From JBBDRW01 sp040905265 (GTDB taxonomy: Bacteria; Bacteroidota; Rhodothermia; Balneolales; Balneolaceae), in NCBI GenBank assembly GCA_040905265.1, contig JBBDRW010000032.1, forward strand, positions 1-54,592: 54,592 bases of DNA, read 5' to 3'. Within the stretch, counting starts at the first letter, position 1, and the number at the start of each line of letters is the position of its first letter. The notes beneath the pieces are model-generated. The model was given only the letters and a program-made list of their open reading frames with translations, had not been told where the DNA came from and did not search any database. A program made the position numbers and the translations under genes. Below, piece after piece: positions 25,107-34,111 of the stretch.

Positions 25107-26447
25107 TCAGGCAATCAACGCCTTTGCTTTCTCCAGGCGGTTGGATTTGGAGAGTGCAACGATCAGCCGTCTTCTGTACTCTCCATTGTCTGCATCTGCC
25201 TGATATAACTGTTCATAAACTTTTGACACATAGTTGTACCAGCCCTGCTCCATAAAAGAGGACATGATATCGTAGAGCTCCTCACTCCGTTCCGGGGAAA
25301 GCTGGTCCGGAAGGTCGTGCTCAAACAAATTTCGAAAATAGAATACCGACTTCTCAAAGTGGCCGGTTTTAACCGATAATCTCAATGCCTCCTCTATCCA
25401 TCCATTCTCCTCATCATCCGGATGAATTGCCACCAGATGTTCATAGCAGTCAAGTGCGCTCTCCAGGCGGTCGGTTCTCTTTGCGATCGCCCCTAATTGC
25501 ACGAGCGTTTCCGTCTCGCTGAGGGCTCTGTCAAAGTTGGCCCGGGTATCCCGGCTAAGTATCTGATGGTAATCGGATAAAATCTGATAGGACTTCTCCC
25601 AATTCTTGTTCAATTGTGAAATCCGATAGATAATCAAATAGGGGAGACGCTGATGAGGCTCGGCCTCGATCGATTGGGCCGCCAAAGTTAACGCTTGCTG
25701 CCATCGATACTGCTCGGTCATACAACTGGCGAGGCCATTCACTGCTGCTACTCTGTCAAACGGCAGTAGCTTTTCCACTTTAAGCACCCTGCGGTATAGC
25801 GCTGATGCTTGTGCATATTTACGTTCACGGAACTTTTTCTCCCCCTGAATCAAACAGGATTGCGGGGTTTCAACAGGTTCAGAGAACAGATCAGCGTTTA
25901 CAATCTGTTCGACCGGGCAACTCTTCCGGTCAATTCCGACAACACGAGTGGAAAGTTGAACCTCTTTCTCAAGCAGAGTTCGAGTGGCATCCGGTATTTG
26001 GAACCCTTCATAGACCGGATCGGCGGACTTCGGGACCATCCGAATCTGAATATAATTCCGCAGTGTATCTGTCTCTGGCTGGCAATTGATGAGCGCCGGC
26101 ACCCATTGATCTTCTCTGAGGTGATTTCGCAAACCGGCAAATTGGCTTGTATCTACCTCTTCATCATCTTCCAGAAAGAGGATCCAGTCACTCTCCGCCT
26201 CCCGAAGCCGGCAGTTTCTGATTTCCACAAGGCTCCTCTCAGGATCCAGTTTTTCCCATTTTATCTGTCCGGGAAGCCCTGAAGGCCTCTCTCCCGGCCC
26301 GGTAACGGTAACCCTGTTAACACGGCCTGCCCACTCCTGCAGATTCTGCAGGTTGAGCAGGTTCAGGTCTTTGAGATATAGTGCAATTTCCAGCCAGCTG
26401 ATTTTTTCAGAAGGATGGATACTTTCTCTGTTCTGTGTGGGTTTCAT
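25107..26447 (-). CDS. Glycosyltransferase-2-like protein with C-terminal TPR repeats
   Basis: A 446-residue protein from ATG 26445-26447 (MKPTQNRESIHPSEK); the frame continues upstream without a good start. Residues about 15-105 resemble a reduced GT-A fold: LEIALYLKDLNLL, then VEIRNCRLREAESDWILFLE with the acidic EDDEEVD in place of the usual DADE metal site. From residue about 200 onward there are TPR-type helical pairs (KFRERKYAQASALYRRVLKV and others). Similar GT2-TPR proteins glycosylate peptides or surface polymers. Its place between fliD and flgL suggests a second flagellar glycosyltransferase. Confidence 0.7.
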   Translation of the reverse strand: MKPTQNRESIHPSEKISWLEIALYLKDLNLLNLQNLQEWAGRVNRVTVTGPGERPSGLPGQIKWEKLDPERSLVEIRNCRLREAESDWILFLEDDEEVDTSQFAGLRNHLREDQWVPALINCQPETDTLRNYIQIRMVPKSADPVYEGFQIPDATRTLLEKEVQLSTRVVGIDRKSCPVEQIVNADLFSEPVETPQSCLIQGEKKFRERKYAQASALYRRVLKVEKLLPFDRVAAVNGLASCMTEQYRWQQALTLAAQSIEAEPHQRLPYLIIYRISQLNKNWEKSYQILSDYHQILSRDTRANFDRALSETETLVQLGAIAKRTDRLESALDCYEHLVAIHPDDEENGWIEEALRLSVKTGHFEKSVFYFRNLFEHDLPDQLSPERSEELYDIMSSFMEQGWYNYVSKVYEQLYQADADNGEYRRRLIVALSKSNRLEKAKALIA

Positions 26448-26600
26448 ATGCTGTCTCTTCGATTTGTTCAATCTTTCTATCCAATAGGAAGTTTTTGCAT
26501 CCGTCGGCTGGCGGATGCAGCGGTACCACCTGGCACTCACAGACATTCTACATCCCGGCTGAAGCACTGGGGGCCACAGGGCTCACGTATTCAGGCTCTG

Positions 26601-27494
26601 TCAGAGATAATCCAGCAGCGAGTTGCCGAACATGGTTGAGTGTACAGCCATCGCAGACTCAAAAGCTACCTGTGTCCTCTGCAGATCCGAGAATGCCTGC
26701 GCGTAGTCGGTATCTACCAGTTCACTGATATCCGATTTCTGGTAGATAGCAGAGGACTCATACCGCTCAAACATGAATTCCATCTGGTTGATATTTCCTC
26801 CCAGCCGGGAGGTTAAATGCGTTGCATGGTCGATCAATCCGTCCATGTCGTCCAACAGGCCGTTCAACGCATCTGTATCGTCATCCAACAGCGCATCCTC
26901 GATCTGTTGAATTACCTCGAACATGTCTCCGGAACCGGTATCCCGCAGCTCTGTCCCGGTTACAGAAATATCAACCTGTACTCCATCTCCGGCAAGAATA
27001 TTCGGTGCCGTTGTATTACTATGGCTTTCGACCCCTCCAACTGCCAATTCATCATTTTCAAAAGGAGCCACAGCGCTATTGGTACCGGCAAACAGATAGC
27101 GGTCACCGTAACTCAGGTTGAAGGTGTCGACCAGGGTATCACGAAGTCCGGCTATCTCTTCAGCCATATTGGCCCTCACCGATTCTCCGGTTGTCCCGGT
27201 TGCCCCCTGAACGAGAATCCCCTTGATCTCAACCAGGCGATCGATCGACTTGTCGAGTGTATCCTGTGCCATACGGGCCTGACGCAGGCCACTGCTGATA
27301 TTTCTCTGGTACTGTTCCTCTTTTCGAATATTTTCTCCGATCACCCGGCTCTGCTGAAATGAGATCGGGTCGTGTGAAGGGAACCGTACTGTCCGGCCGC
27401 TGGAGAGATCCGACTGGATCTTGCCCAGCTCAGCGCGGTTCTTGCTAATATCCCGCATGAAATTTCCGAAAAGTATCTTTTGTGTAACTCTCAT
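26601..27494 (-). CDS. flgL: Flagellar hook-filament junction protein FlgL (HAP3)
   Basis: A 297-residue junction protein, flagellin-like at both ends: MRVTQKILFGNFMRDISKNR and LSSGRTVRFPSHDPISFQQS in front, and DYAQAFSDLQRTQVAFESAM at the end. LVDTFNLSYGDRYLFAGTNS is the typical HAP3 middle block. It lies 8 bases after flgK and is the last gene of the long minus-strand flg operon. Confidence 0.94.
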   Translation of the reverse strand: MRVTQKILFGNFMRDISKNRAELGKIQSDLSSGRTVRFPSHDPISFQQSRVIGENIRKEEQYQRNISSGLRQARMAQDTLDKSIDRLVEIKGILVQGATGTTGESVRANMAEEIAGLRDTLVDTFNLSYGDRYLFAGTNSAVAPFENDELAVGGVESHSNTTAPNILAGDGVQVDISVTGTELRDTGSGDMFEVIQQIEDALLDDDTDALNGLLDDMDGLIDHATHLTSRLGGNINQMEFMFERYESSAIYQKSDISELVDTDYAQAFSDLQRTQVAFESAMAVHSTMFGNSLLDYL

Positions 27495-27502
27495 AATGTC
27501 TG

Positions 27503-28861
27503 TTACCTCACAAGGTCGATCAATGTGTCAAGCATCTGCTGGGCTGCCCCCATGACACGGGCTGAACCCTGGTATGCATTCTGGTACTGGATCATCAGGC
27601 TGAGTTCTTCATCTATATTCACACCGGACTCCCTCTCCTGCTGCATCGTAAGCATCTGTATTTCGGAGTCACGCGCTTCAATCTTGGAATTCAGGTCACT
27701 CAGATTTCTTCCTGGTTCGCTGATCAGGTTAATGGAGTAGTCAATCAGTTTTTGTCCGCCAATCAGAGGGCTGTTTCTCAGGCTGGCTATCTCTGCTGCA
27801 ATCTCGCCATTACCAGCCTCTCCATCTGTCGAAGAGGCGGCAATATGCTCCACACTGTCTCTAATTTCATCGCGAACCCGAATCGTACCGGCCCGGTCCC
27901 CGGCAGGATCAAAGAAATCTCTCGACATGGAGTCCTCAAGGCCGAAACCACTCCTGTGAAGTGTGTTGAATTCAGTGACCATTGTTTCAGCAATGGTGTC
28001 AAGTTTCTCTTTCAGTCCCTGAATCTGCTCCTCATACATCTCGATACCGGCGCCCAGTTTTCCTCCGGTTGTCTCAACCAGTTTTCCGCTCTCCAGCCGC
28101 AATCGGTACGCTTTCTCCACATCGTCAACTTCCGGTTTCAGAAAATAGGCCTGGTTCTCATCCAGAACCTGTACACCTCCGACCCGGATCAGCATCCCGC
28201 CATTTTCGGTGCGTTGTGTCTCGAAGTCGACCAGTTCAGCAAGTTCTTCAAGTTTCTTCACCTGCAAATCCAGGCTGGCATGGTCCGGTTTTCCCTGTGC
28301 CTCGGCCTGCTGCACGGTCCGGTTTATTGCCGCCAGATCTCTCAGTAGTTCGTTTACCGCCTGAACTGATTTTGTTGTGGTATCCCGGACCAGGTCACTC
28401 GTCCGGTCAAGGCTTCGGTCGATCTCAGCCATTTTATCGGTAAGCTGTACTGCTTCCGACACCAGGTTATTCCGCACACTCATATCCTGGGGATCCGAAG
28501 AGAGTTCCGAAAAGAGATCAAAAAAGCGCCCTATTCTCAGGTCAAGGTCACCGCCAGAATCAGACGCCATGGTCGCTTCAAGCTGCTGAAAGATTCTCTG
28601 CTGTTCCTTAAGATATCCCATATCCTGCCGTTTCTCATTGAGAAGGACATCATTCATCTCATTCCGCAGCCTGTTCACAGCGGTGATATTGACACCAAGA
28701 CCGGAATGGTAGTTCCCCATCTGCATCCCGATCGCATTTTTATCGACCCTCTGTCGGCTATAACCGGGGGTGTCTGCGTTTACAACATTGTTGGCTGTCA
28801 CAGAGAGGGAGCGTTCCGCTGCCCGAAGTCCGCTTTTCGATATTTCGAAGAGTGCTCTCAT
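27503..28861 (-). CDS. flgK: Flagellar hook-filament junction protein FlgK (HAP1)
   Basis: A 452-residue junction protein. MRALFEISKSGLRAAERSLS followed by NTPGYSRQRV-like DTPGYSRQRVDKNAIG is the N-terminal rod/hook signature, and VNIDEELSLMIQYQNAYQGS then MGAAQQMLDTLIDLV is the C-terminal HAP1 signature. The length is at the short end of the family, lacking large inserted surface domains. It lies 8 bases from the upstream flgN-like gene. Confidence 0.95.
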   Translation of the reverse strand: MRALFEISKSGLRAAERSLSVTANNVVNADTPGYSRQRVDKNAIGMQMGNYHSGLGVNITAVNRLRNEMNDVLLNEKRQDMGYLKEQQRIFQQLEATMASDSGGDLDLRIGRFFDLFSELSSDPQDMSVRNNLVSEAVQLTDKMAEIDRSLDRTSDLVRDTTTKSVQAVNELLRDLAAINRTVQQAEAQGKPDHASLDLQVKKLEELAELVDFETQRTENGGMLIRVGGVQVLDENQAYFLKPEVDDVEKAYRLRLESGKLVETTGGKLGAGIEMYEEQIQGLKEKLDTIAETMVTEFNTLHRSGFGLEDSMSRDFFDPAGDRAGTIRVRDEIRDSVEHIAASSTDGEAGNGEIAAEIASLRNSPLIGGQKLIDYSINLISEPGRNLSDLNSKIEARDSEIQMLTMQQERESGVNIDEELSLMIQYQNAYQGSARVMGAAQQMLDTLIDLVR

Positions 28862-28869
28862 AATGTACC

Positions 28870-29412
28870 TTATACTTCCTGGTTAACTGCTACTCCGTTT
28901 GACACCCCTGTAGTATCTCCGTTCCTGGCGTAGTTCAACTCTTTTTCATTCCGCAAGCTGTAAATGGACTTCATGAACCGGGAATTTTCGGAGAGTGCAA
29001 ATTTCAGCAAGCTGGTAAGATGATTCTGTTTTTTTTGAAGCGCCTCCACCATTTGCGACAGGCGGTTTTTCCATCTGTCAATCGTCTCCTCTTCATCCGG
29101 TTCCACAAGTTTCAGATGTTCGAGCCTGTAGGGTGGCACTGCCCGGTCATTCGTCTGCAAAATCGACTCCAATTCAACTTTGAGACTCTTCTCGAAGTTG
29201 TTGAAGCGGGTCATCAGGTCAATGTGCTCCTCACTCAGTTGCTCAACCTGTTCCGAGTCAGACTGTATGACAGCCCGGATCTGGGCGTCCATATTTTTGA
29301 GAATTTTTTTCGAAAGTGAATTCAGGCCCTCCACACTTCTGGAGACTTCCTGAAGTGTTGTCCGGGTTTTTATTTTCGGGGTCATGTCCGTTTCCATTTT
29401 ATGAGTTTTCAT
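28870..29412 (-). CDS. flgN: FlgN-like export chaperone
   Basis: A 180-residue, mostly helical protein with strong heptad character (SVEGLNSLSKKILKNMDAQI; MVEALQKKQNHLTSLLKFAL). The C-terminal NSRFMKSIYSLRNEKELNYA fits the FlgN_dom family that delivers FlgK and FlgL. Position directly upstream of flgK supports this. The first ATG overlaps flgJ by 14 bases; Met6 (29397) or Met10 (29385) would avoid the overlap, and no clear ribosome site decides between them. Confidence 0.82.
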   Translation of the reverse strand: MKTHKMETDMTPKIKTRTTLQEVSRSVEGLNSLSKKILKNMDAQIRAVIQSDSEQVEQLSEEHIDLMTRFNNFEKSLKVELESILQTNDRAVPPYRLEHLKLVEPDEEETIDRWKNRLSQMVEALQKKQNHLTSLLKFALSENSRFMKSIYSLRNEKELNYARNGDTTGVSNGVAVNQEV

Positions 29413-29710
29413 TTGACGAGCTATCCAGTTGATCCCAGTACCGGGTCACAAGGTCAGCCATCCCAAGTGTTCGTCGGGCCGCCAGTTCTCCTGCAAGTGC
29501 ATCTGTTATAAATTCCCTGTAGAGATGGCTGGACTCTCCCATACCACTTCCACCATCAGACATTTTAAATGAGTCCTTGGTCATCTCCTTTACAAGGTGA
29601 CGTGCAAAGATCTCTTCAAAATCAAGCGCTGCCTGTTCCTTCTGCAGCTCTTCACTACGCTGTTGCCCGACTTGCTGACGGGCTATTTCCAAAAATGAGT
29701 CAATATTCAT
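29399..29710 (-). CDS. flgJ: Rod-binding protein, FlgJ N-terminal type without muramidase
   Basis: A 103-residue protein matching only the rod-binding half of FlgJ: ALDFEEIFARHLVKEMTKD and a C-terminal FITDALAGELAARRTLGMAD. The peptidoglycan-cleaving domain of enterobacterial FlgJ is absent, as in many phyla; a separate hydrolase would be needed for rod passage and none is seen here. It overlaps the flgN-like gene by 14 bases and follows flgI after 70 bases. Confidence 0.88.
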   Translation of the reverse strand: MNIDSFLEIARQQVGQQRSEELQKEQAALDFEEIFARHLVKEMTKDSFKMSDGGSGMGESSHLYREFITDALAGELAARRTLGMADLVTRYWDQLDSSSNENS

Positions 29711-29780
29711 CTGTTTCGGTTTGTTGCCAGAATTATGTCCGGAAGCTGCCTCAGAGATTGTTCCCTGTCCATATTGGCAT

Positions 29781-30938
29781 TTACATTACTATGAGCTGCC
29801 CCCGCAACGAGCCTGCGCGCTCGAGTGCCTGAAAAATGGAGATAATGTCCCTGGGGCTCAATCCAAGTGTGTTCAGAGACCCCGCTAACTCCTGTACAGT
29901 CGTATCCGGATCCAGTACCAGTGTCTGCGCGGACTGTTCACTGATCCCGACTTCCGGTACCGGAAGGACTACCGTTTCTCCCTGTGCCAGGGGATTTGGC
30001 TGGCTGACAAATGGAGTGACCTGTGTCCGGATTTGTATCGTTCCATGTGCGATCATCGCATCGTCGATCATCACCTCCCCTCCCGCAACAATGGTTCCGG
30101 TTCGTTCATTGATAACTACCCTTGCCGGAGCATCCACTTCGATCTCCTGTTCCAGTACAATGCTGGTAAAGAGGTTCATGCTCCCCGGCTCCTGAAACGC
30201 TTCCGGCCAGACAACATGGACAAGGCCTGCGTGACGGACTTCTGCCAGTTCCTCATCGAATGCAGTATTCACCGCCTCTGCAATTCTTCTGGCATTGGTA
30301 TAGTTTGGTTCTCTGAGCACCAGCCCCAATGGCTGTTCCGTGTTATGACTGAATTCCCTGTTTCCGGTCACAATACCGCCACCAGGGATCGTTGCTGTCA
30401 GCGTCTGGTTTCTGGAAACTCTTGACCCCGGAATCTCAGCGGTATACCCGCCTGTGATTAACGGCCCCTGTGCTTTTGCGAAAACTTCTTCATTGTCCGG
30501 ATCAATAAGTGGAGTCTGAAGCAGTACTCCACCCTGCAGGCTGCTGGCATCCCCCAGGGAACTTACCGTAACCGTCATCTCACTTCCAGGCGCATGGTAT
30601 GGGCTGACGGAGGCAGTAACCATCACTGCGGCTACATTCCTCGTGCGGAGGCTGGAAGCATCTACATTAATACCGAAATTCTCCAGCATATTGGAGATAG
30701 ACTGGACTGTGAAAACAGATCCACGACTGCTGATCGTACGGTCACCTGTCCGGTCCAGGCCGGTAACCAGGCCATACCCGATCAACTCCTTTCGGTGTGC
30801 GTTCTGAATCTCTACCAGATCAGACAGCCGGGTCTGTCCCCAGGCTGCAGGCAGAAAAAACGTAAACAACAAAGGCATCAAGAACATCCATCTGATGATT
30901 TTCCTGTACTGAACCGGTATAATCCTCACTCTATTCAT
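29781..30938 (-). CDS. flgI: Flagellar P-ring protein FlgI
   Basis: A 385-residue periplasmic protein. After a signal peptide (WMFLMPLLFTFFLPAAWG) comes TRLSDLVEIQNAHRKELIGY then GLVTGLDRTGD, the FlgI signature, and later VVINERTGTIVAGGEVMID. The length is close to the family norm (about 365 plus signal). It builds the peptidoglycan-level bushing of the rod with FlgA as chaperone. It lies 12 bases after flgH. Confidence 0.96.
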   Translation of the reverse strand: MNRVRIIPVQYRKIIRWMFLMPLLFTFFLPAAWGQTRLSDLVEIQNAHRKELIGYGLVTGLDRTGDRTISSRGSVFTVQSISNMLENFGINVDASSLRTRNVAAVMVTASVSPYHAPGSEMTVTVSSLGDASSLQGGVLLQTPLIDPDNEEVFAKAQGPLITGGYTAEIPGSRVSRNQTLTATIPGGGIVTGNREFSHNTEQPLGLVLREPNYTNARRIAEAVNTAFDEELAEVRHAGLVHVVWPEAFQEPGSMNLFTSIVLEQEIEVDAPARVVINERTGTIVAGGEVMIDDAMIAHGTIQIRTQVTPFVSQPNPLAQGETVVLPVPEVGISEQSAQTLVLDPDTTVQELAGSLNTLGLSPRDIISIFQALERAGSLRGQLIVM

Positions 30939-30950
30939 AGTTTCTTAGAT

Positions 30951-31579
30951 TTACATATCGTTCAAGAGGATCGCTGCACCAAGAGCGGCGCCCACACCGA
31001 CAAAGATTGCCCTGCGCAGAAGTCCACGCTGTTTTGTCAATCCTCTCACACCTCCCTTCTTGTCGTAGCGGATATTCGCATTGGCGACCCGATAGGAGAG
31101 AACCCGGTTTCTGCTGTCTACATCACTTGGGCGAATCACCCCGCTCAGGCTCATCTCATGCAGCTCTCCGTTGATCTCCGTCGACCGAACACCTTCGACG
31201 ACAAGGTCGCCACTGGGTGAGACGTCTACGATTTGCACANNNNNNNNNNTTGCACACTCATATTCCCCTCCAGAAGCTGCCCCTGGCTGGCCAGATTTCG
31301 TTCGTCCGATCCGTACTCAACCGTCGCTCCGGTTCCGAATGTCGGTTCAAACGGTATAAAGTTTCCGGAGGCCGTTCCAGATGCACTTCCGTTTGCATTG
31401 CTACTGTTTCTGGCATCCGAGGATGAGCTGCCGGAGATATTCTCGGTCAGAATAACCGTGATGATGTCTCCCACCTGATTCGCCTTACGGTCCTGGAAGA
31501 GTGAATGCTGTGCGGTAGCCGGCATTATCTGCCAGATCAGAGAGAATCCTGCTATCGTAATAAACTGTACAATTTTCAT
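30951..31579 (-). CDS. flgH: Flagellar L-ring protein FlgH, interrupted by an assembly gap
   Basis: An outer-membrane L-ring protein split by ten Ns (31240-31249). TTGCACA is present on both sides of the gap; merging the two copies (removing 17 bases) gives an open frame of 203 residues reading NMSVQIVDVSPSGDLVVEG, as expected for FlgH. N-terminal SLFQDRKANQVGDIITVILT and later RPSDVDSRNRVLSYRVANAN are family blocks. Two oddities: the signal peptide (MKIVQFITIAGFSLIWQIMP, then ATAQ) has no lipobox Cys, and the end is a Gly-rich hydrophobic helix (AIFVGVGAALGAAILL). Start chosen at ATG 31577-31579, overlapping the flgA stop as ATGA. Confidence 0.88.
31240..31249. other. Assembly gap (10 Ns) inside flgH
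   Basis: Ten unknown bases flanked by TTGCACA on each side (31233-31239 and 31250-31256). The repeated flank suggests two contig ends that overlap by seven bases rather than a true gap. Confidence 0.95.
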
Positions 31580-32385
31580 AGTGTTTGTTTCCATTTTGCT
31601 ACTCCGGGGCCGGTAATCAGGCCCAGATATCTTCTTCGGGTTTCATTGCTGTAAATTCGAATTTCGTCATCTTTGGCACCTGCTTCCCGCGCCTCTCCGG
31701 TCAGTTCAATCCGGATACCCCGCTCTTCAAATATCAGAGTTACAGGGTCACCCGCTTCCACGACTCTGTCCGAACTGATATCCACAAGCCGAACCGGCTG
31801 GCCCTCTGCCAGGTTTCTCCGCAATGTTTTTCCTTCCAGTGCCTCCATGCTCTGCACGAGCCGATCGCCGTTTCCGTCTGTTGAAACCCAGCGCATTTGA
31901 AAATCTTCGCTCAGGAGAACATCACCATTCAATATCATTCCAACAGCCACCGGAAGCAGCTGTTCGATCTCCACTTCAAGCTGAACCTCCATAACCGTCC
32001 GGTCCTGCCCGCTGCCTGCTGTCACTTCAAACCGGGTATAACGACTTACTCCACCATTCGGAATCACAGATTCAATCTCCTCCGGGCTTGTCTGAAGAAG
32101 AGTTCCCGGAATCCAGCGGGCACTCAAGGAAAATCTGAAGGTTTCCGAATCATATCTATTTTGAAGAGCCTCCAAAGCCAGGTCAAGAATCTGTTGACGT
32201 GTCCCGGCAGATGCAGGATCCCGGGAACCCTCACTGCGTTCCGGACGCTCATACACGGCCAGGGCTCCCGACACTCCTGAACGTTCCTCATTGCAGTGAG
32301 TTTCGCACTCTTCTGCCTGGATCGGATTTACCAGAATCAGGCTCGTTATTACTCCTGCTATAATGGTTGATATCGCCAAACTCAT
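31576..32385 (-). CDS. flgA: P-ring assembly chaperone FlgA
   Basis: A 269-residue periplasmic protein with an N-terminal signal peptide (LAISTIIAGVITSLILVNPI) and a C-terminal SAF domain: LLPVAVGMILNGDVLLSEDF, TLRRNLAEGQPVRLVDI and VEAGDPVTLIFEERGIRI. It helps FlgI assemble. It starts 6 bases after flgG and overlaps flgH as ATGA. The region around residues 25-60 (a Cys pair, then a charged stretch) is atypical. Confidence 0.9.
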   Translation of the reverse strand: MSLAISTIIAGVITSLILVNPIQAEECETHCNEERSGVSGALAVYERPERSEGSRDPASAGTRQQILDLALEALQNRYDSETFRFSLSARWIPGTLLQTSPEEIESVIPNGGVSRYTRFEVTAGSGQDRTVMEVQLEVEIEQLLPVAVGMILNGDVLLSEDFQMRWVSTDGNGDRLVQSMEALEGKTLRRNLAEGQPVRLVDISSDRVVEAGDPVTLIFEERGIRIELTGEAREAGAKDDEIRIYSNETRRRYLGLITGPGVAKWKQTL

Positions 32386-32391
32386 GAACGT

Positions 32392-33186
32392 TTATCGTTT
32401 GATGGAGTTGGTAGCCTGCATCATATCTTCTGCAGTCTGAACCATTTTTGAATTGGTCTCATAGGCTCTCTGAGCTTCAATCAGGCGAACCATCTCATTC
32501 ACAATATCTACATTCGACTGCTCCAGATAACCCTGCCTGACAACTCCAAATCCCTCCGTGCCGGGTGTACCGAAGAAGGGCATCCCGGATGCGTCGGTTT
32601 CGGAAAAGAGATTGTCTCCCATGGCATTCAGTCCTCCCGGATTGACAAATCGTGCCAGTTCAATCTGGCCCAGTTCCATCTCCCTGTTATCTCCGGCCAT
32701 CAAAGCGGTCACGATACCATCCTGAGAAATCTGAATCGCCTGGGCGTCCATCGGTATCTCTATCTGATCTGCAAGAGGAAGCCCGGAATTGTTCACAAGC
32801 AGGCCGGTCGCATCCCGGCTGAAATTTCCGTCACGGCTGTATCCGATCGAACCGTCCGGCATCTCAACCTGGAAAAATCCCCCTCCGCTGATCGCGACGT
32901 CCAGTGCATTACCGGTTTCCGAGACCGACCCCTGCATAAAGTTCCGGATGGTAGCGACTGCCCTGGAACCGTGGCCGATCTGAAGAGACGGGCCGTCATT
33001 GGAAACTCTGCCGGCAGCCGAACCGTGTCTGGATTCAGAAATGTTTTCATAAAACAGATCCTGAAAAGCAATGGTACTTCTCTTGAAGCCGGTCGTGTTT
33101 ACGTTTGCCAGGTTGTTTGCAATATTATCGACTGATTTTTGCTGGGCACTCATCCCGAGTGCTCCTGTGCTTAGTGCTCGAAACAT
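32392..33186 (-). CDS. flgG: Distal rod protein FlgG
   Basis: A 264-residue rod protein, near the canonical 260. N-terminal ALSTGALGMSAQQKSVDNIA then NNLANVNTTGFKRS, middle ISGGGFFQVEMPDGSIGYSR, C-terminal VNEMVRLIEAQRAYETNSKM. It lies 22 bases after flgF. Confidence 0.96.
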   Translation of the reverse strand: MFRALSTGALGMSAQQKSVDNIANNLANVNTTGFKRSTIAFQDLFYENISESRHGSAAGRVSNDGPSLQIGHGSRAVATIRNFMQGSVSETGNALDVAISGGGFFQVEMPDGSIGYSRDGNFSRDATGLLVNNSGLPLADQIEIPMDAQAIQISQDGIVTALMAGDNREMELGQIELARFVNPGGLNAMGDNLFSETDASGMPFFGTPGTEGFGVVRQGYLEQSNVDIVNEMVRLIEAQRAYETNSKMVQTAEDMMQATNSIKR

Positions 33187-33208
33187 AATCTATCTGATTG
33201 TATGAGAG

Positions 33209-33949
33209 TTAAAATCGTCCAAGTGTACCGGTTGCCTGGGCGAGGGTTTCGTCCGTGGTCTTCATGGCCCGCTGTTGCGCTTCAAACATCTGCATGTTGC
33301 GCATCATGTCGACCATTTCGTGAAGAGGCTGAACATTTCCTTTTTCATAGTACCCCTGCATTACGGTCGATGAGTTGCTTTCGGCGAGAGCGCTCATGTT
33401 CTCTACAGAAAAGTAGCTGCTGCCCCGCCTTTCCAGAAGTGACGGATCCTCCACCTCCACGATCCTGAGCTGATCATAGACCTCTTCATTCAGACGGATG
33501 GTTCCGTCTTTGCCGATTGACAGGTCCACCTCACCCTGTCCGTCTTCTGCAGCCTGAAAATACTCCGGTATGTGAATCGCGCCTCCATGACCCAATACCC
33601 GAGCACCACTGCTGTTTACCATATATCCGTCGGAGTTCAGCTGGAACCGGCCATCTCGAGTCAGGTAATTCTCGCCATCCTCTTCGACAACAAAGAACCC
33701 ATCTCCATCAATACCGACATCGAGGTCATTCCCGGTTGGCTCCAGGACTCCTTGCTCCATATTCACCTGCTGCATCGGAACGGACTTCGTCAGCTCCACA
33801 CCATTCACCCGTTCCGATAGCAGCCGATGAAAAAGAGTATTTCCTTTAAATCCCGGTGTATTGATATTGGCCAGGTTATCCGCTGTCACCTCCTGCGCCT
33901 TCGACAGCATCTGCAAGGCCTGCATATGTGCTTCAAATCTGTCAATCAT
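33209..33949 (-). CDS. flgF: Proximal rod protein FlgF-like
   Basis: A 246-residue rod/hook-family protein from ATG 33947-33949 (MIDRFEAHMQALQML); codons further upstream are not rod-protein-like. It has ADNLANINTPGFKGNTLFHR, GIDGDGFFVVEEDGENYLTR and a C-terminal VDMMRNMQMFEAQQRAMKTT. The pairing with flgG identifies it as FlgF, though it lacks some FlgF-specific residues and could serve as FlgB/FlgC-like rod. It is the first gene of the flgF-to-flgL operon. Confidence 0.88.
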   Translation of the reverse strand: MIDRFEAHMQALQMLSKAQEVTADNLANINTPGFKGNTLFHRLLSERVNGVELTKSVPMQQVNMEQGVLEPTGNDLDVGIDGDGFFVVEEDGENYLTRDGRFQLNSDGYMVNSSGARVLGHGGAIHIPEYFQAAEDGQGEVDLSIGKDGTIRLNEEVYDQLRIVEVEDPSLLERRGSSYFSVENMSALAESNSSTVMQGYYEKGNVQPLHEMVDMMRNMQMFEAQQRAMKTTDETLAQATGTLGRF

Positions 33950-34111
33950 CGGTCTTTTCGTTTCATTGTTCTGTTTTCCCTGGCCAACAACATCCGCCGG
34001 ATGAACCCATATGTAATCTCGTCCGGCGTTACACCCTGTACTCCTCACAGTCCGCGTCCAACCGGCCGGTTACCGGAAACCCGGCAAATCCATCCTGCTC
34101 CATGATAACTG

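Noticed and set aside
31226..31594. flgH read as a truncated gene plus a separate small gene
   Set aside because: The break is the N run; collapsing the repeated TTGCACA restores one frame.
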